This document shows, in pieces, positions 43,091 through 55,717 of a stretch of 64,000 nt of DNA. The notes below the pieces were generated by a model. The model was not told where the DNA came from and did not search any database. It was given only the letters and a program-made list of their open reading frames with translations. Source of the DNA: Capsaspora owczarzaki ATCC 30864 (Eukaryota; Opisthokonta; Filasterea); contig NW_011887300.1 of the NCBI RefSeq assembly GCF_000151315.2, positions 136,614-200,613 of the forward strand. The letters run 5' to 3'. The stretch's first letter is position 1, and each line of letters opens with the position of its first letter. A program made the translations under genes and the position numbers.

Positions 43091-46000
43091 TTACAAGGGT
43101 GTCTCTGGAGAGTTCAGAAAGGCCTGCAGGGTGGCCGGGCAATCAAAAATGGGCGAGTCGGCGATGTCATACGCCGGAGGTGGGATGGGAGCATCGGAAA
43201 TCTCCTCGTACGTCGTTCCATTGCTCTCGGTGCGGCGATGATGAGAGGCTGAGGGTGTGGTGCGACGGCCTACAATTTCGATATCGTGCGAGGTGACGGT
43301 CGAAAAGCCAGGGAGCGAGCCAATGTACGACGAGTCTGGTGCTGCGGGCTGCGCTTGTTGTGCCGCTGCCTGCTGTTGTGGCTGAGTCGCGTTCAACAAC
43401 GAGGTTTGGGCCAAAACTGCCTGCTCCACCTGCTGCTGGGTGAGACGCGCGGCATCTTTGCGCACAAGGAACATGATGTACGCAGACTTGGACACAACCG
43501 TGCTCGGATCCACCTTTTCGACACGGGAATCGTCGTACGAGTACCAGATGCCAGAAAGCGGGTTTTTGCAGAAGGCAGTGTAGTGGCCGCCGCCCAGCGA
43601 ACCAAAGTGGTTGCATACAGCGTAGACGTCATACAGCGAGCCCTTGTGAGGACCCAGTAGAGTTTCAAGATTCGCCGTGGCGCGCTGCAGCTGGGCGGGC
43701 GACACGTCGTCGGACGGATGCTGCAGTGCCTCTTCGATGCGTGACGCGTTCGGGCAGTAGTGCGACATGTCAATGTCTGTGAGAGGGAAGGTGACCGTGT
43801 CGGTGAGCTTTTTGCGCAGCCGAGTGGTGAACTGGAAGCGCTTGAGATGGACAATCAGCACGTCGGGCAGCTTCCACAGCTCGAGCTTCTTGACGGCGCC
43901 CTCTTGGTGCTGTTTGCACTTGGAGCAGTACCAGGCGTCATCCGCCCCAAGCTTTTCCTCTTGCAGGAATGATCCAAAGCACTGGTGCAGCGAGAACGTT
44001 TCGTCCGAGTCGTACGAGTACGGGCGCTGGTGGTGCTGTCGCAGCGTCTCGTGCTCTGTAAACCCAGTGATGCGAGAGTCGTCGAAAAGAGCCTTGCGCT
44101 CTTTGGGGATCCATTCACAGAGCAGAGTGAGCGTTGGCGGCAACGCAAGGTCTTTGCAATCGACCGCAGCGATGAGTTCGGTCGAATTTTTCAGCGTTTT
44201 CATCATGAACAGCGCGTCCTCGGGATTGGGAGTGGTTGGCTGAGCTGGTTGGGCGTCGGCGGTCGAGGCGGCAGTGGCGGAAGTGGCAGGAGAACTTGAA
44301 TCAGGAGACGCGATCAAGCCATCAACCTTCTGCGCCTTCTGCGCCTCACCGGTTGCTGGCGAGGACTCTGATGCGACAGTCGTCAAAGAAGAAGAGGCAC
44401 CAGTATCATCAGAACTGGTGTCGAGCGACTCGGCAGCGAACGTCATGCCGCCCTCCGCCGTTGGCTCTTGGACGAGAACAACAGCAGCAGCTTCAGGTAC
44501 AACAGCAGTTTCAGGTTCAACTGCAGAGGTGGCCGCTTTTGATGCCTCGGCGACAGCGTACGGTGATTGTGGCACGACAGCCGTCGGCTTAAAGTAACGA
44601 GAGCGGTTTTGGTTTAAAACCTCCTGGTACAAATCCGCATAAGAAATGTTCGACGGAACCATGAACATGAATGGCGGGTCGAATCGCTTTGCGCCAAACG
44701 AGTTGGTATCGACGCGCTGGTCTTGCTGGGCCACGATGATTCGTGTTTGCCGAGTGTCTGAAAACGCCTCGCAGCCTTCAAAAGCAACGAGCACAACTAG
44801 AGCATCACAAAGGCAAGAGAGAGAGACACGTTGCAACAAAAATCAGAAACACAAAGCCAAGACGACAAAGTTGTTTCAACCCTCCGCATTCAACCAACTT
44901 ACAATTCTCGGCCACGGCATCGAGGGGCTGAGTCCGCGGAAGCGGTTGAAGGCGGTTGTAGTCTTGCACAGACAAGCACAGCTCATCGGCAGCGTCGACG
45001 GACAGACCGGCCAGGCGCGCCAGCTCGAGCCTGACATCGTGCACCGTTCCACTGGGGTCGGCATTGACCAGAAAGCGCGTCGCCTGGCGAGTTGGATCCA
45101 GCCACACCATAGTAATGATAAACTTGCGCAGGACAACTTGCTTGGGCAAAGGCAGCGAGAGGTACATGAAGGGATCAAACTTGACCGAGCGACGTCCGCA
45201 GCCCGGGCAGACAAGAGTCGATTTCAGCTGGCCCTGGAAGTTGTCCACCACAAAGCTGTTGTTTCGCAGCTGGTGGTCCTTCCACGAGTCCACGGCGAGC
45301 TGCAGCTCGAGCAGAATGTTGCCCGTGCCGTTTCCCTCGCGCACCTCCACACACGGCTTTTTCAAAATGCGGTTGAGGTCCTCATGGATGGCGTCCATCA
45401 GGTAGGCGAGAAATTCTTGCGCGTCATGCTGCAGGCTTCCCTGGAATTGTGGCGCAAACTTGAATCACACAACAACAAAAAGAGTGAGTCGGCTGAAAAC
45501 GACAACGGCGACCAAAACCCGAGGCTGTTTTTCCCCCCTCCTCCTATCATTACCTTCACCAAGCCACTCTTGAAATCGTCGGGACGAATGCACTTGAACC
45601 GACCAGACCACAGATCTTTGACCAGATGGGCAAGTTGCGAAACAACCTCGCCTTTCGTGCCCAGGTTGTTTTTCGTGTTGATTTCGTCCTTGAACCGCGA
45701 GCCAATAAAGTACTCGCACAAGACGTTCGTGTTGCTGATACACTGCAGGACGGAATTCATAAAGCACGTGTTGCCAATGTTCACGAGACCCGTTGCGCCG
45801 AGCGGTGCGCTGCCTGGAGGCGTTGGAAGCGAGGCAGATCCAGCCATCCCTGACGACCACAACGGTCCATTTGAAGCGCTGGTCGAGGCGGTGGATGAGC
45901 TCTTGAGACCCGCCCAGGGCGTTTTAATCCCGCTTGAGGTTGTGCTGGATCCGAGGGAGGCGCTGCCAGCTGGCGACGAATTGGGGGCGGCGGGAGCACT

Positions 46001-46874
46001 GGAGCTTCTGTAGTCACCGTGTTGTCAAGGGGAAGTGACGTGTTGTCAGGGGAAGTGAGAGAAACGACCGTGATGATACAAAATGATGAGCAAACCTAAG
46101 AAAACTTGACAAACATACCCGTTCGTGCCAGAACTTTGCTCGCTCTTCGATGACGAGGTCGACGCGCGCTTCTTCCAGCGAGAAAACAAGCCAGTGCGGC
46201 CGCGCGCTTCCTCGGTGCTGCCTGCCGAGTCGGTGCGCGAATGCCCGGACGATGCGACAAAAGGGGTGATGATCTCCTTGCTGTTTGCAGCATGGAGGGC
46301 CGGTGTGCTGGAAGAAGTCGCAAAGTTGGTTGATGCGGCATCCTGGCCGCCGTCGAAGGGGGTGGGTGGGGCGGTCAGAACACCTGATGCGTGCGTCTCG
46401 TGGTGCCGTGTGGGCGAGCTTCCGTCGGAACTGCCTCGATGGTGCGTCAAAAATGGTGTGGCTGGAGAAATGACGAGGGTGAGTGCTGGTTTGGCGTCGG
46501 ACGACGAGGCCGAGACGGAAGGCGGTGACAACGGGGAGACGCCGTCCGAGTCGGTGACTGCGAGTTGGACGCTGTTTCCGCCAAAGCTGCCCTCGCTCGA
46601 CTGTGACACGGTGGACGCAGTGTGCGTGTGTCTGTTTCTGCTCGTGTTGATGGTCGAAGCCGATCGCTCGTCGAACGATTCTGCATCCCGTTCTGACGCG
46701 TTTGCAGATGTTTCCGTCTCTTGCTGTATGCTCCCGTTTCTCGAGTGCTTTTCGCTACTACTTGCTTGAGCTTTTCCGCCTACACAGCAGACAAAGTTGT
46801 CCGCCAAAAACAAATCATACAACATTTGACGTGAGTGAGTTAAGAAAAATTTCAGCCAAAACCAAAACCAAAAC

Positions 46875-46909
<35 letters not shown>

Positions 46910-47717
46910 GGTCATAAAAATAAACCAGCAAAAAAATTAAGCTTCAATAAGCTTATTGTATTGTTTTTCAAAGAGTCTTTTTACCTGTCGCTTCGTGATG
47001 TGATGGCTTGGATGTCACATGAGGAGCAGCATGATGGGGAGTAATAACGGTCGTTGCACTCGGAGCGGTGGTGGTCGGGCAGGGACCAAGCTCGGCCTCC
47101 GCGTCAGCAGCACTCACTGCATAGTCGCACCGAGTCCGTCCGCCCGCGGCTGCTGTTCGGCCTGCGCTCTTGCGGCTGTGACTGCGCTTGCCTGTGTATT
47201 TGCCAAGGTCATCAAGGGGCAAAGGGAATGAGAAGCAGGGCGGTTTGTTTGCCGCAAGTTCGAGGAGAGAGTGGAGTGGGTCAGTTGTGGTCGGCGAACG
47301 TCAAGGTGCACTTCCAGCGTCATGGTCTGTCGCTGAAGCATGTTCAACATGCTCTTTTGTTTCGTATTCACTCTCCGTTGTATGGTTTGAGCGAGAGTGA
47401 GAGAGCAGAGACCAAAGAGCGAGAGAGAGAGAAGGGCAAACAGTTCAATGACAACACACAACACGGCGCGTCACTCCGACAGCATTGAACATTCGAGCCA
47501 GAGCGCCAATGAGCGAGGGAGTATCAGACTGAGGGAGAGAGTGTGTGCTTATGTGTAAAGGGTGAGTGGGGGGGGGGAAGGTACCTTTGAATGAAAGCAG
47601 GCGACCCAGCACGGAAGTCGAATGGTGCGGAGTCGTAACGGCAGCAGCGGCAGCGGGAGTCGCAACGGCAGCGGCGGCGGCGGTGGGGAGGTCAGGCCCA
47701 GTGCTGCCAGCGGACAT
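43091..47717 (-). CDS. Ubiquitin-specific protease (USP4/11/15-like)
   Basis: Six exons (47585-47717, 46985-47191, 46119-46779, 45554-46007, 44903-45440, 43091-44796) give 1232 residues in frame. About 390 residues of Ser/Thr/Pro/Ala-rich sequence precede the catalytic domain. The Cys box is GLVNIGNTCFMNSVLQC and the His box GGGHYTAFCKNP, with Asp in YSYDDSRV. A zinc-binding set CPGC...CSKC is present. The catalytic domain is split by a long insert that contains a ubiquitin-like stretch (HDVRLELARLAGLSVDAADE) and an acidic Ser-rich part, as in USP4/11/15. The usual N-terminal DUSP domain is not visible. The enzyme removes ubiquitin from proteins; the substrate is unknown. The C-terminus is Gln/Ala-rich. 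Confidence 0.93.
46876..46906 (+). repeat. Poly(A) tract in a USP intron
   Basis: About 31 consecutive A (T on the coding strand), preceded by aaaacc units. On the coding strand it is a polypyrimidine stretch within an intron. Confidence 0.9.
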
Positions 47718-48359
47718 GGCCAGAGAAACAAAGACAGAAGGGAGAAGGGAAAAAGAGAGCGAGTGTGTGAGATTGAGTGAGATTGAGTGAGTTGTGTGAT
47801 ACAGCGAAATGAACGAATTGCTGAATGGAAGAACAAAAACTGAGCTCGTCTCAGCAAGGTTGAAAAATAAAGATGGAAGACAAAGAAACATGAACAGAAA
47901 GCAGAAGAATCAGAACAACGGAGCAGAACAACGGAAGCAGAAGAGCAAGCCGAAACAAGGACAAGAAGAAACTTGAGCAACAGACAACGCGAGCAGAAAG
48001 AGCAAAAACGATAAAACTGAATAAGAGACAATGTTGGCACTGATTTAGAAAGCGACAGGTGGATGGATGGGAAGGGAGAGCGGCAACCAATGAGACCACA
48101 ATGCGATGAGATTGTCCGTCTCAGAAATCACCGTCCATTTTTTTGCTCTGCTCCATCTATTTCCACCTGTGCTCAGCCATCGATTCGAATTGCAATGCTC
48201 CCATGATGTCTGAGCAAAAGGCGAGCACTCTTAGTTTTTTTTGTTGATCACCATCCTTCAATCTTCATTCTTTATCGCAATCAACCAGCCGCATCCATAC
48301 AAACTACAGCCAGGCCACACAGAAGCGCGCGCACATCCCCCAATCGATCAGATCCAACA
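47718..48359. promoter_or_regulatory. Divergent intergenic region
   Basis: 642 bases lie between the start codons of the USP gene and the scaffold gene. The half near the USP gene is rich in GA and A, and the other half is mixed. Both promoters presumably lie here. No specific motif is claimed. Confidence 0.5.
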
Positions 48360-51300
48360 ATGGGCCGCGAAGAAGATCTGCTGCAGGCTGCCAAGGCCGG
48401 CAATGTGGACGCGGTCCGACGGCTGCTGGGCCAGGCGGGCGACGCGGAGGCATCATCCTCTGGCTCGGAGCGGTCTTCTGTCTCTGCTGGGTCGTCTGGC
48501 GCCGGTGGCCCGGGCTCTGGCTCTGGCTCTGGCTCTGGTGCGATGGCCACTGCAGGGCGGGTGGCTGCGCTGCGTGTGGTCAAGCAGCTCGACTCGCTGC
48601 TGGGCAAGAAGCCATCGGTCAACTGCAAGGACGAAGCGGGCCTGACACCCTTGCACCACGCCTGCCTCGCCGGCCACGAAACAGTCCTCGAGGCACTCCT
48701 CAGGGCAGACGCGTCGCTCGTCGTCAAGGACAACAAGGGTACGTACGTCTCAACCGAGAAATCGAAACCGGCACAACAATACAATGGGACGTATCATCAT
48801 CAACCCAAAAAAAAAAAAAAAAAAAAAAAAAAAAGCCCAAAACCAGCTGATTTTGCCGATTTTTGAGCAAGCGTGATTGCTGGCTGTTTGCGAGGTGAAG
48901 TAGCGCGAGAGAGAGAGAGAGGCGGAAGGGCGGGTTGAGATTGAGAGTGAAGCGATTTACTCAGTTTCATGAATGAAAGGGGGAAAAGCAGAGGAAGAAG
49001 AGGAGAAGTGGAGGAAGGGGGATAAGAAAAGCACAAGACAGCGAATCTTTCGCTTTGGTTGAATCAAACCTCCGAGAAAAACCCGAGTTGGGTTGCATTG
49101 AAGATACGTTGGGTCGCTGGTGGGGAAAAGGTGACTCTCGTACTTTGATCTGACTTGCATCTGATTTCACCGTTCTTGAAGGAGATGGGAAAGGTGTGTG
49201 TGTGTGGATCAGGAAAACAAACTGTGGCTTGGAGTCTGAGACTTGTGGAGGCTGTGTTTTGGGGGGTGGGTTTTCTGAGGTGGTTTTTTTTTCTTTCTTT
49301 TGTCAAAAACGTATCATTCGCGATCACCCTTTGCTGTCGATCTACCTTCTGAAAAACTTTGCTCAACCTCAATTTAACGTTGCTTTTGGACAGGATTCAC
49401 ACCGCTGCACGCCGCGTGCTGGGGCGGACACCTCCTACTCGTCGAGCGACTCATTAACGAAGTAACGTCGGTCAACGACGCATCCAAGTCGGGCGATACG
49501 GCCTTGCATTACGCAGCCACGAACGGATCTGCAGACATTTGCTCGCTCTTGCTCAAGCGAGGCGCAGACGCCTTCCTTCGCAACGCTGCAGGCGAGGCGC
49601 CCATTGACCAGGCTGCGCTGTACGGTCGCCTCGACGCTGTCCGCGTTTTGGTCGAAGCCACGCGCAAGCAGCTCGGCCGCTACTCGTCCGAGAAACACTC
49701 ACCCCTGCATGCTGCAGCGCGCAACGGCCACGTGCCCGTTGTCAGACTGCTGCTGCAGTATGGCATGGACATTAACACGCGCACCACGAACGGCACCTGT
49801 CTGCACGAAGCCGCGCTCTACGGCAAAAAGGACGTCGTCCGCGTCCTCCTCGAGTCTGGCATTGACGTTGAAATCCGCAACTCGGGCAACGAAACGGCAC
49901 TCGACACCTTGAATGCGTTTGCAAACAAGACTGGCCATGAAATTCGCGACATGCTTGTTGGTGAGGATTGATTTTCGAGATGTAGTCGATGAGCTTGTGT
50001 GTGTTTGTGGTCTCAACATTCTTTTTTTTTTCTTTCTTGTTTCTTGTTGTTGGCACCCGCCCCTCTCCAAAACTCCAAAACACCGACACAATGACCAGCC
50101 AAAATGCACGGCAATGCCGGAGGAAACAGCTCTGGAGCCGTCTGCGTGCGAGCCACCATGGACTACACTCCAAGCGCGTACGACGACAAGTTGCTTGGCT
50201 TCAAGGAAGGCGACATCATCACTTTGATTGAACAACCCGAGAATGGTCGCTGGAAGGGCAAGTTGAACGGTCGCACGGGCATCTTCCCGCACACGTGCGT
50301 CGAAATGCTCGACCCCGCCAGCCCGCGAGCAAGCAGCAGTGTGCTCCCTCACAAGCCCGTAAACTCCAAGGACGACCATCATCATCATCATCATCATCCT
50401 CCGTCAAGAGGCGGGCATCATGACGGGCATGAGATTGCCAACTGGCTTGCTTCGGTGGAGCTCTCGCAGTATGCCGACATGCTCATTGTCAACGGCTTTG
50501 ACAAGCTGGGCTTCATCTCGGAGGCCGTGCAGGAGGACTTTGCACTGGCGGGCGTCACCATGGTTGGACACCGCAAGAAGCTTCAATGGACGGCCGAGAG
50601 CGTCGCTGCCAAGACTCCCTTCCAGCACACGCGACCGCGCTCGGTGCGCCAATGGCTCGAGGGCATCGAGTTGCTCGAGCTGGAGGCCACCTTGCTTGAC
50701 AATGGCTACGACGACATTAACTTTGTTGCTCAAATCACGGACGAAGAGCTCATCAGTCTGGGCATCAAGCTGGTCGGCCATCGTCGTCGCATTCTGAACT
50801 CGCTCGCTCGCTTGAATGGTCTGCCCACGCATGGCATTGTGCTCCAAGCCACCCCTCCCGTGGTTCCATCGGCGTCGACACTCGCGCAACATCATACCGT
50901 CAGCTCATCTGCCGCATCTGCTGAGCCGGCCAGTGCCCCCAGCTTTTCTCGCGGCACCAAGCCTGGCGCCAGCGCCGCCGCCGCTTCGTCCGCTGCTTCG
51001 ACCGTGGCTGCTAGCTCGCCGAAAATCGTCGGCGGTGTGTACAAGTTTAATCCAATTCGCGAAGTCTCCCACGACGACACTGTGATCAAGACATTTAGTG
51101 GTACGCTGCTCGGCAGCGAAGAGCTCGAAACGTACAATGGGCCAGCCTCTGCTCTCCGAACACTTTCACGCTTCCGGGACATGGTCCAGGGCATCCCGAG
51201 CAACATGAGCATCACGCTGTTCGACCACGTCATTGATGTGACGGATCGGCATGAGACGGTGGTTTGCAGCATTTCCGCCCATCAGCTCATCCTGTGCTGC

Positions 51301-53199
51301 GAAGATCCCGTCAATCCCCAGTTGTTGTGTATCGTCGCCAAGCTCGAGTCAAACACGGATGCCTGCTACGTCTGCCACAACTTCCAGGTCCGGTCTGCGT
51401 CAGAAGTCATGCAAACGCTCATGCAGACCTACAATAGCGCGCAACGCACGTCCTTTATTGCCACGCCCGTCGCCGCTCGCCCGATCGGCCAGTCGTCCAT
51501 CATCAACATTAAGGATTTGCCGGCCGCCCCTCCGCTCGCCAAGTCGCCTCAAGTGGCGGCTCCCTTGGAAAGTCCCAAGGCAAGTGCAGGCCCTGCAGAG
51601 GACAACTACGAGCAGCTCCATCTGTATGCGACGCCCACTCTCCCAGCTGCTGCTCCCGCGGTCAACATTTACGACCATCCTGGCCAGCACTCTACCACGT
51701 ATGCTCCCACGCCTGCTCCTGCAGTGGCTGTCGCGGCTGCTCCTGCACAATACGGGAATGACTTGTACGCCAAAGTCAATCGCGGCCCATCGCAGCAGAC
51801 TCCTTCTCCTCCAGTGGTTGTTGCTCCGACGACGACGACGACGACGACGACGACGGCTTCCGCTGCTTCTGATGTCTACACTCGCGTGGGCCCGACTGCA
51901 GCTGCAGAAGACCCCTCTGCCCTGTATGCGCAAGTGAAGCGGCCAGGCAAACTGCCGTCGCCGTCGCGCTCTGGTGCCACGACGCCTTCGCATCCATCCC
52001 CCGTCGGCCATCTGCCAGCGTCATCCTCCTTCTCCTCGCTGGATGCGCTCGTCATGGGCATCGACAACAGCGTGCTCCAGTACAACAAGGCCAGTTCACG
52101 CTTGGTGGTCCAACCCAATCCCGACCCGATCAACAACAACAACAACAACAACAACAATTCGAGTTCGCGTCTCGTGGTTGAGCCAAACCCATCCCCGATT
52201 CTTCCCATCCACGACCCTGCGCCTGCTGCTGCGTATGCTCTTCCCTACAAGTCGAGCGCAAGCACGCCTCCCACTTCTGCTCCCGATGCGTCTGCTGTCT
52301 ATGCCGTCGTGAACAAGCCCGCGAGTCGGAATGCTGCAGCGACGCAAGCCCACGCGCCTGGCTCCACGTCTCTCCCTGCCATCAAGCCAGCTCCATTGGC
52401 AGCTGCAGTCGTTTCTCCGGCTGCCAACGCCCATGATGACGTGCTGTCACAGCTCGATGACTTGGTGTCTGCTTTCGAAGTGGAAGAAGACGATGATCTC
52501 CCAGTCTTCGAACAGACGAAGCCTGTAGCGGCACTGCCGCCAAAGCCTGTTGCTGCTGCTGCTGCTGCCACTGGTCCTGCTGCTGCCTTGTTGGCGCCAA
52601 AGCCGACGTCTGCTCTCGCCGCAACGCCGAATTTACCCCCGAAGCCAGCAACGACACCCTCTCCGACTCCTCCCACACCTGTCGAGTCCCCGGTTGTGTT
52701 GGCTCCCAAGCCTGCTCCTTCTCCAGTTGTCGCTGCTCCTGCGCCTGCTCCGGTTCCTGCACCAGCTCCAGCGCCAGCGCCAGCATCCCCTGGTGCTGAA
52801 ACACCCGCCGTGTCGCACCCGAATCCCACTGCAGTCGCCCCGAAGCCTTCCGCGCTTACGCCAAAGCCCGCTGCAGTTGCTCCCAAACCCACAATTGGCG
52901 CGCCAAAGCCCACCGCTGTTGCTCCGAAGCCAACTGTTGGTGCGCCAAAGCCAACACCCGCAGCCTCGTCCCCCAAACCTGCTGCAGCTGCTGTTGTTGC
53001 TGAGCCTGCTCCGTCTGCTCCGTCTGCTACGCCTACTCTGGCTGCTTCTGCAGCGCCGGTCGCTGCTCAAGCAAGTGCCCCGTCGGCCTCGTCGGCTGAA
53101 GCTGTTGCCCCTGCTGTTGTTGCTGGGGCGTACAAGCCGGCAACAATTGACAACCTGAGCAACTTTGTGGATGATTTGATGGCTGGTCTTGACTTTTGA
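48360..53199 (+). CDS. Ank-SH3-SAM-SAM-PTB scaffold (Caskin/ANKS1-like)
   Basis: Three exons (48360-48738, 49394-49960, 50099-53199) give 1348 residues in one frame. At least six ankyrin repeats ([38 protein letters not shown] and others) are followed by an SH3 domain (about 50140-50310, [20 protein letters not shown]). Next come a His run, two SAM domains (about 50428-50590 and 50640-50797) and a PTB-like domain (about 51050-51445, starting [19 protein letters not shown]). The remaining 580 residues are Pro/Ala-rich, with many PKP motifs and several Y-x-x-V sites. Animal Caskins have Ank-SH3-SAM-SAM, and ANKS1 proteins have Ank-SAM-SAM-PTB; this protein has both sets. It is likely a cortical scaffold linked to tyrosine-kinase signalling. 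The exon 2-3 junction is phase 1 on both sides, which supports one gene. Confidence 0.9.
48739..49393 (+). other. Intron 1 of the scaffold gene
   Basis: A 655-base intron, with about 26 A residues at 48809-48834, a GA run near 48906-48922 and G/T-rich sequence further on. No coding pattern is seen. Confidence 0.7.
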
Positions 53200-53609
53200 G
53201 TCTGAAAGCTAGCTCTTGCCATTATGTGTGTTTGTTTGATTTGGTTCGTTTGTCCATCTTTTATGTGTTAGATTCGTAGAGTACACAATACATCACTAGC
53301 GTCATTTTTAGCATATTTTTGTGTATTGTAAATTCAAAAACAAGAGCACATAGCGAGCACACTAAACAGTCAAATCAATTGAGAGGTGTTTAGAACAAGA
53401 AGGGAGTGAAACGCCAGGCGCAACCAGGCAGCCGATGCATTTTTGTCTCCCCCGAAAACATTCAACGTCACAAAACGAAAACAAGACTCACAACGCAAAC
53501 GAAAACCAAGAGTTGAAATATCGTGGACGCATAAACAAGGATGGGTCAATAAACAAAGCGGGAGGGAAAAGCAGGCCTCTTGTCGCAGGTGTTGGGGGAG
53601 GGAGGCTTT
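53200..53609. other. Convergent 3' intergenic region
   Basis: 410 AT-rich bases between the stop codons of the scaffold and G-alpha genes. No gene recognised. Confidence 0.6.
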
Positions 53610-55684
53610 TTATATCAAGCCGACGCTGCGCAGATTTGCCTGAACGATAGAGTCGGTAACGGCGCCCAAAATGACCTTGACATTCTCCGTGTCGGTGGCG
53701 CAGGTGAAGTGGTAGTAAATCTTTTTCTCGTTTTGCGAGCGCTTGAACTGCTCCAAGAATTTGCGAACGAGGTACTTTTTGACGTCGTCCGGGTCGGTGG
53801 GGTTGCCTGGCAAGGAGGACAAGCGAGAGTGAGCACCAGTGCGCGAAGCGGGGAATTTGAAAGTACAAGTTGCTTTTTTTACCTTTGAAGCGGGGGAAGA
53901 CTGTGTTGAACGGCACCTCCTTCAGCTTGGCATCAAACAAGTCAGTCTTGTTCAGGAAAAGGATGACGGCAGAGTCATCGAAATAGCGGTTGTTGGCAAT
54001 GCCTTGGAAGGTCTGGAGCGCTTCGTCGAGACGGTTCTGCAAGAATTGGTGTCAGTGTGGTCAGCGAAAAAGTGCAGATTGTGGTTTCGAACAATGCAAA
54101 CGAGGCCGCTTACCACCGTCGCGTCTTCGAATAGGCGTTGGTTATAAGCGGCAATATCCGCCACAAAGATGACCGCGTTGACGTCGCCAAAGCATTGCAC
54201 CCACTTGCGGCGCTCGGAGCGTTGACCACCAACGTCCACCATGCTGCAAGAGATTGAGAATGAGATGATTGCCGAAAAAAAAAAAGGCGAAAATTCAGAC
54301 AACAAAAAACTTCAAGCAGTGATGAGACTACTCACCGGAAGATGATGTCGCGGTACTTGAACTTGGTTTCAACCATGCCGGTTGTTCGGACACGAGTGCG
54401 AACAATATCCTGCTGAGTCGGCATGTACGTAATGTCGAAAATGCGTCCAATGCTCTCAAGGAAGCTAAAAGCAGAAGGAGAAAAAGGGAGAGTGAGTTTA
54501 GAAACAGCAAACAACAACAACCAGTCTCGAAAGCAAAAAAAAAACCCTCGCAAAAACTCACTAGGGACCAGAGTCGAGCATGTAATACTCGTTGCGACGA
54601 GCGTAGGCGGCTTGAACGCCAGAGTCGGCCCAAATCTTTGCCATAACGCCAGCAGCGGACTCCACCATGGCGTCAGAGATGACGGTTGGCAACTGGCCGA
54701 GCTGGGTGACCGCCTGGGTCGTGTCGGGGGCTCCAAACTCAATGTTCAGCTTGGTCATTTGCTCGAGAATCAGCTTGATGGCCTCGACCGAGTTTTCGCG
54801 AACCGTCTTCTTAAAGTCAAAGAGCTCGCCTTCGTTGAAGTTGTCGCTGTGGATGATGCGCATCTGCTTGACGAGGGTGGATTTTCCGGATTCACCGGTG
54901 CCTGAGGGAGAGACAAGAAAAATGGGTTGAGACAAAAGGTGAGGTTATTGAGCACATTTGTAATGGCAATTGAAGATATAACATCCCCCAATCGAATCAA
55001 CAAAGTAATAATCATGCAATGTCATCATCTACTTATTGGCAGATTGGGGCAAAGTGGAGACATGTTCAACGGAGACCGCTTTTAGGCTTGGCAAACCTCC
55101 ACCGCTGCTCCCTTCACGCCTTCCTTCAACCCCCATCGATCGGTCTCATTCGATTCCAGCGGTTTTCATATTGCCATTTCGCTTGTATCAACCGCCACGC
55201 AAAATCCAAAACTACCCAATTGTAAGAGTGTTGTGTTGTGATTTGAAAACTTGGACGACGGTCGGGTTGTCAAGGAACAAAAAGAAAAAAAAACCGAGAC
55301 CACAAGCCAAAAAGCGGGTCAGGCTGAGTTGTGAGTTGTGATCGAAAAGACGAGACGCCGTGTCGTCAATCATTATCATCACTATCATCATCATCATTCA
55401 GTTGTCGGAATCGAGAACGAGAAGTCGCTCGTCAATGACAGCCAATTGGGGAATAAAAATTAAGCAGAAAAAAAAAAAAAAAAAAAGGAAAATCTTGTAA
55501 CAAGGTGTCAGAATGGCAAAAAACACAAAACAAAGGGGGAAAGTGTTTGCCGGGAATTGAAAGAAGAAGAAGACAAAGATAGAGACGAAGATGAACAGGA
55601 CGAAGCGAAGGGCGAAGGGCGAAGAAAGGCGTCGACAAGCGAGCCGGGAAGTCATGATGGCGAAAGGCACAAAAGCGACCAACC

Positions 55685-55717
<33 letters not shown>

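Noticed and set aside
48360-53199. Two genes, an ankyrin protein and an SH3-SAM protein starting at 50104
   Set aside because: A phase-1 donor at 49961 and a phase-1 acceptor at 50098 join them in frame, and the combined order matches known Caskin architecture.
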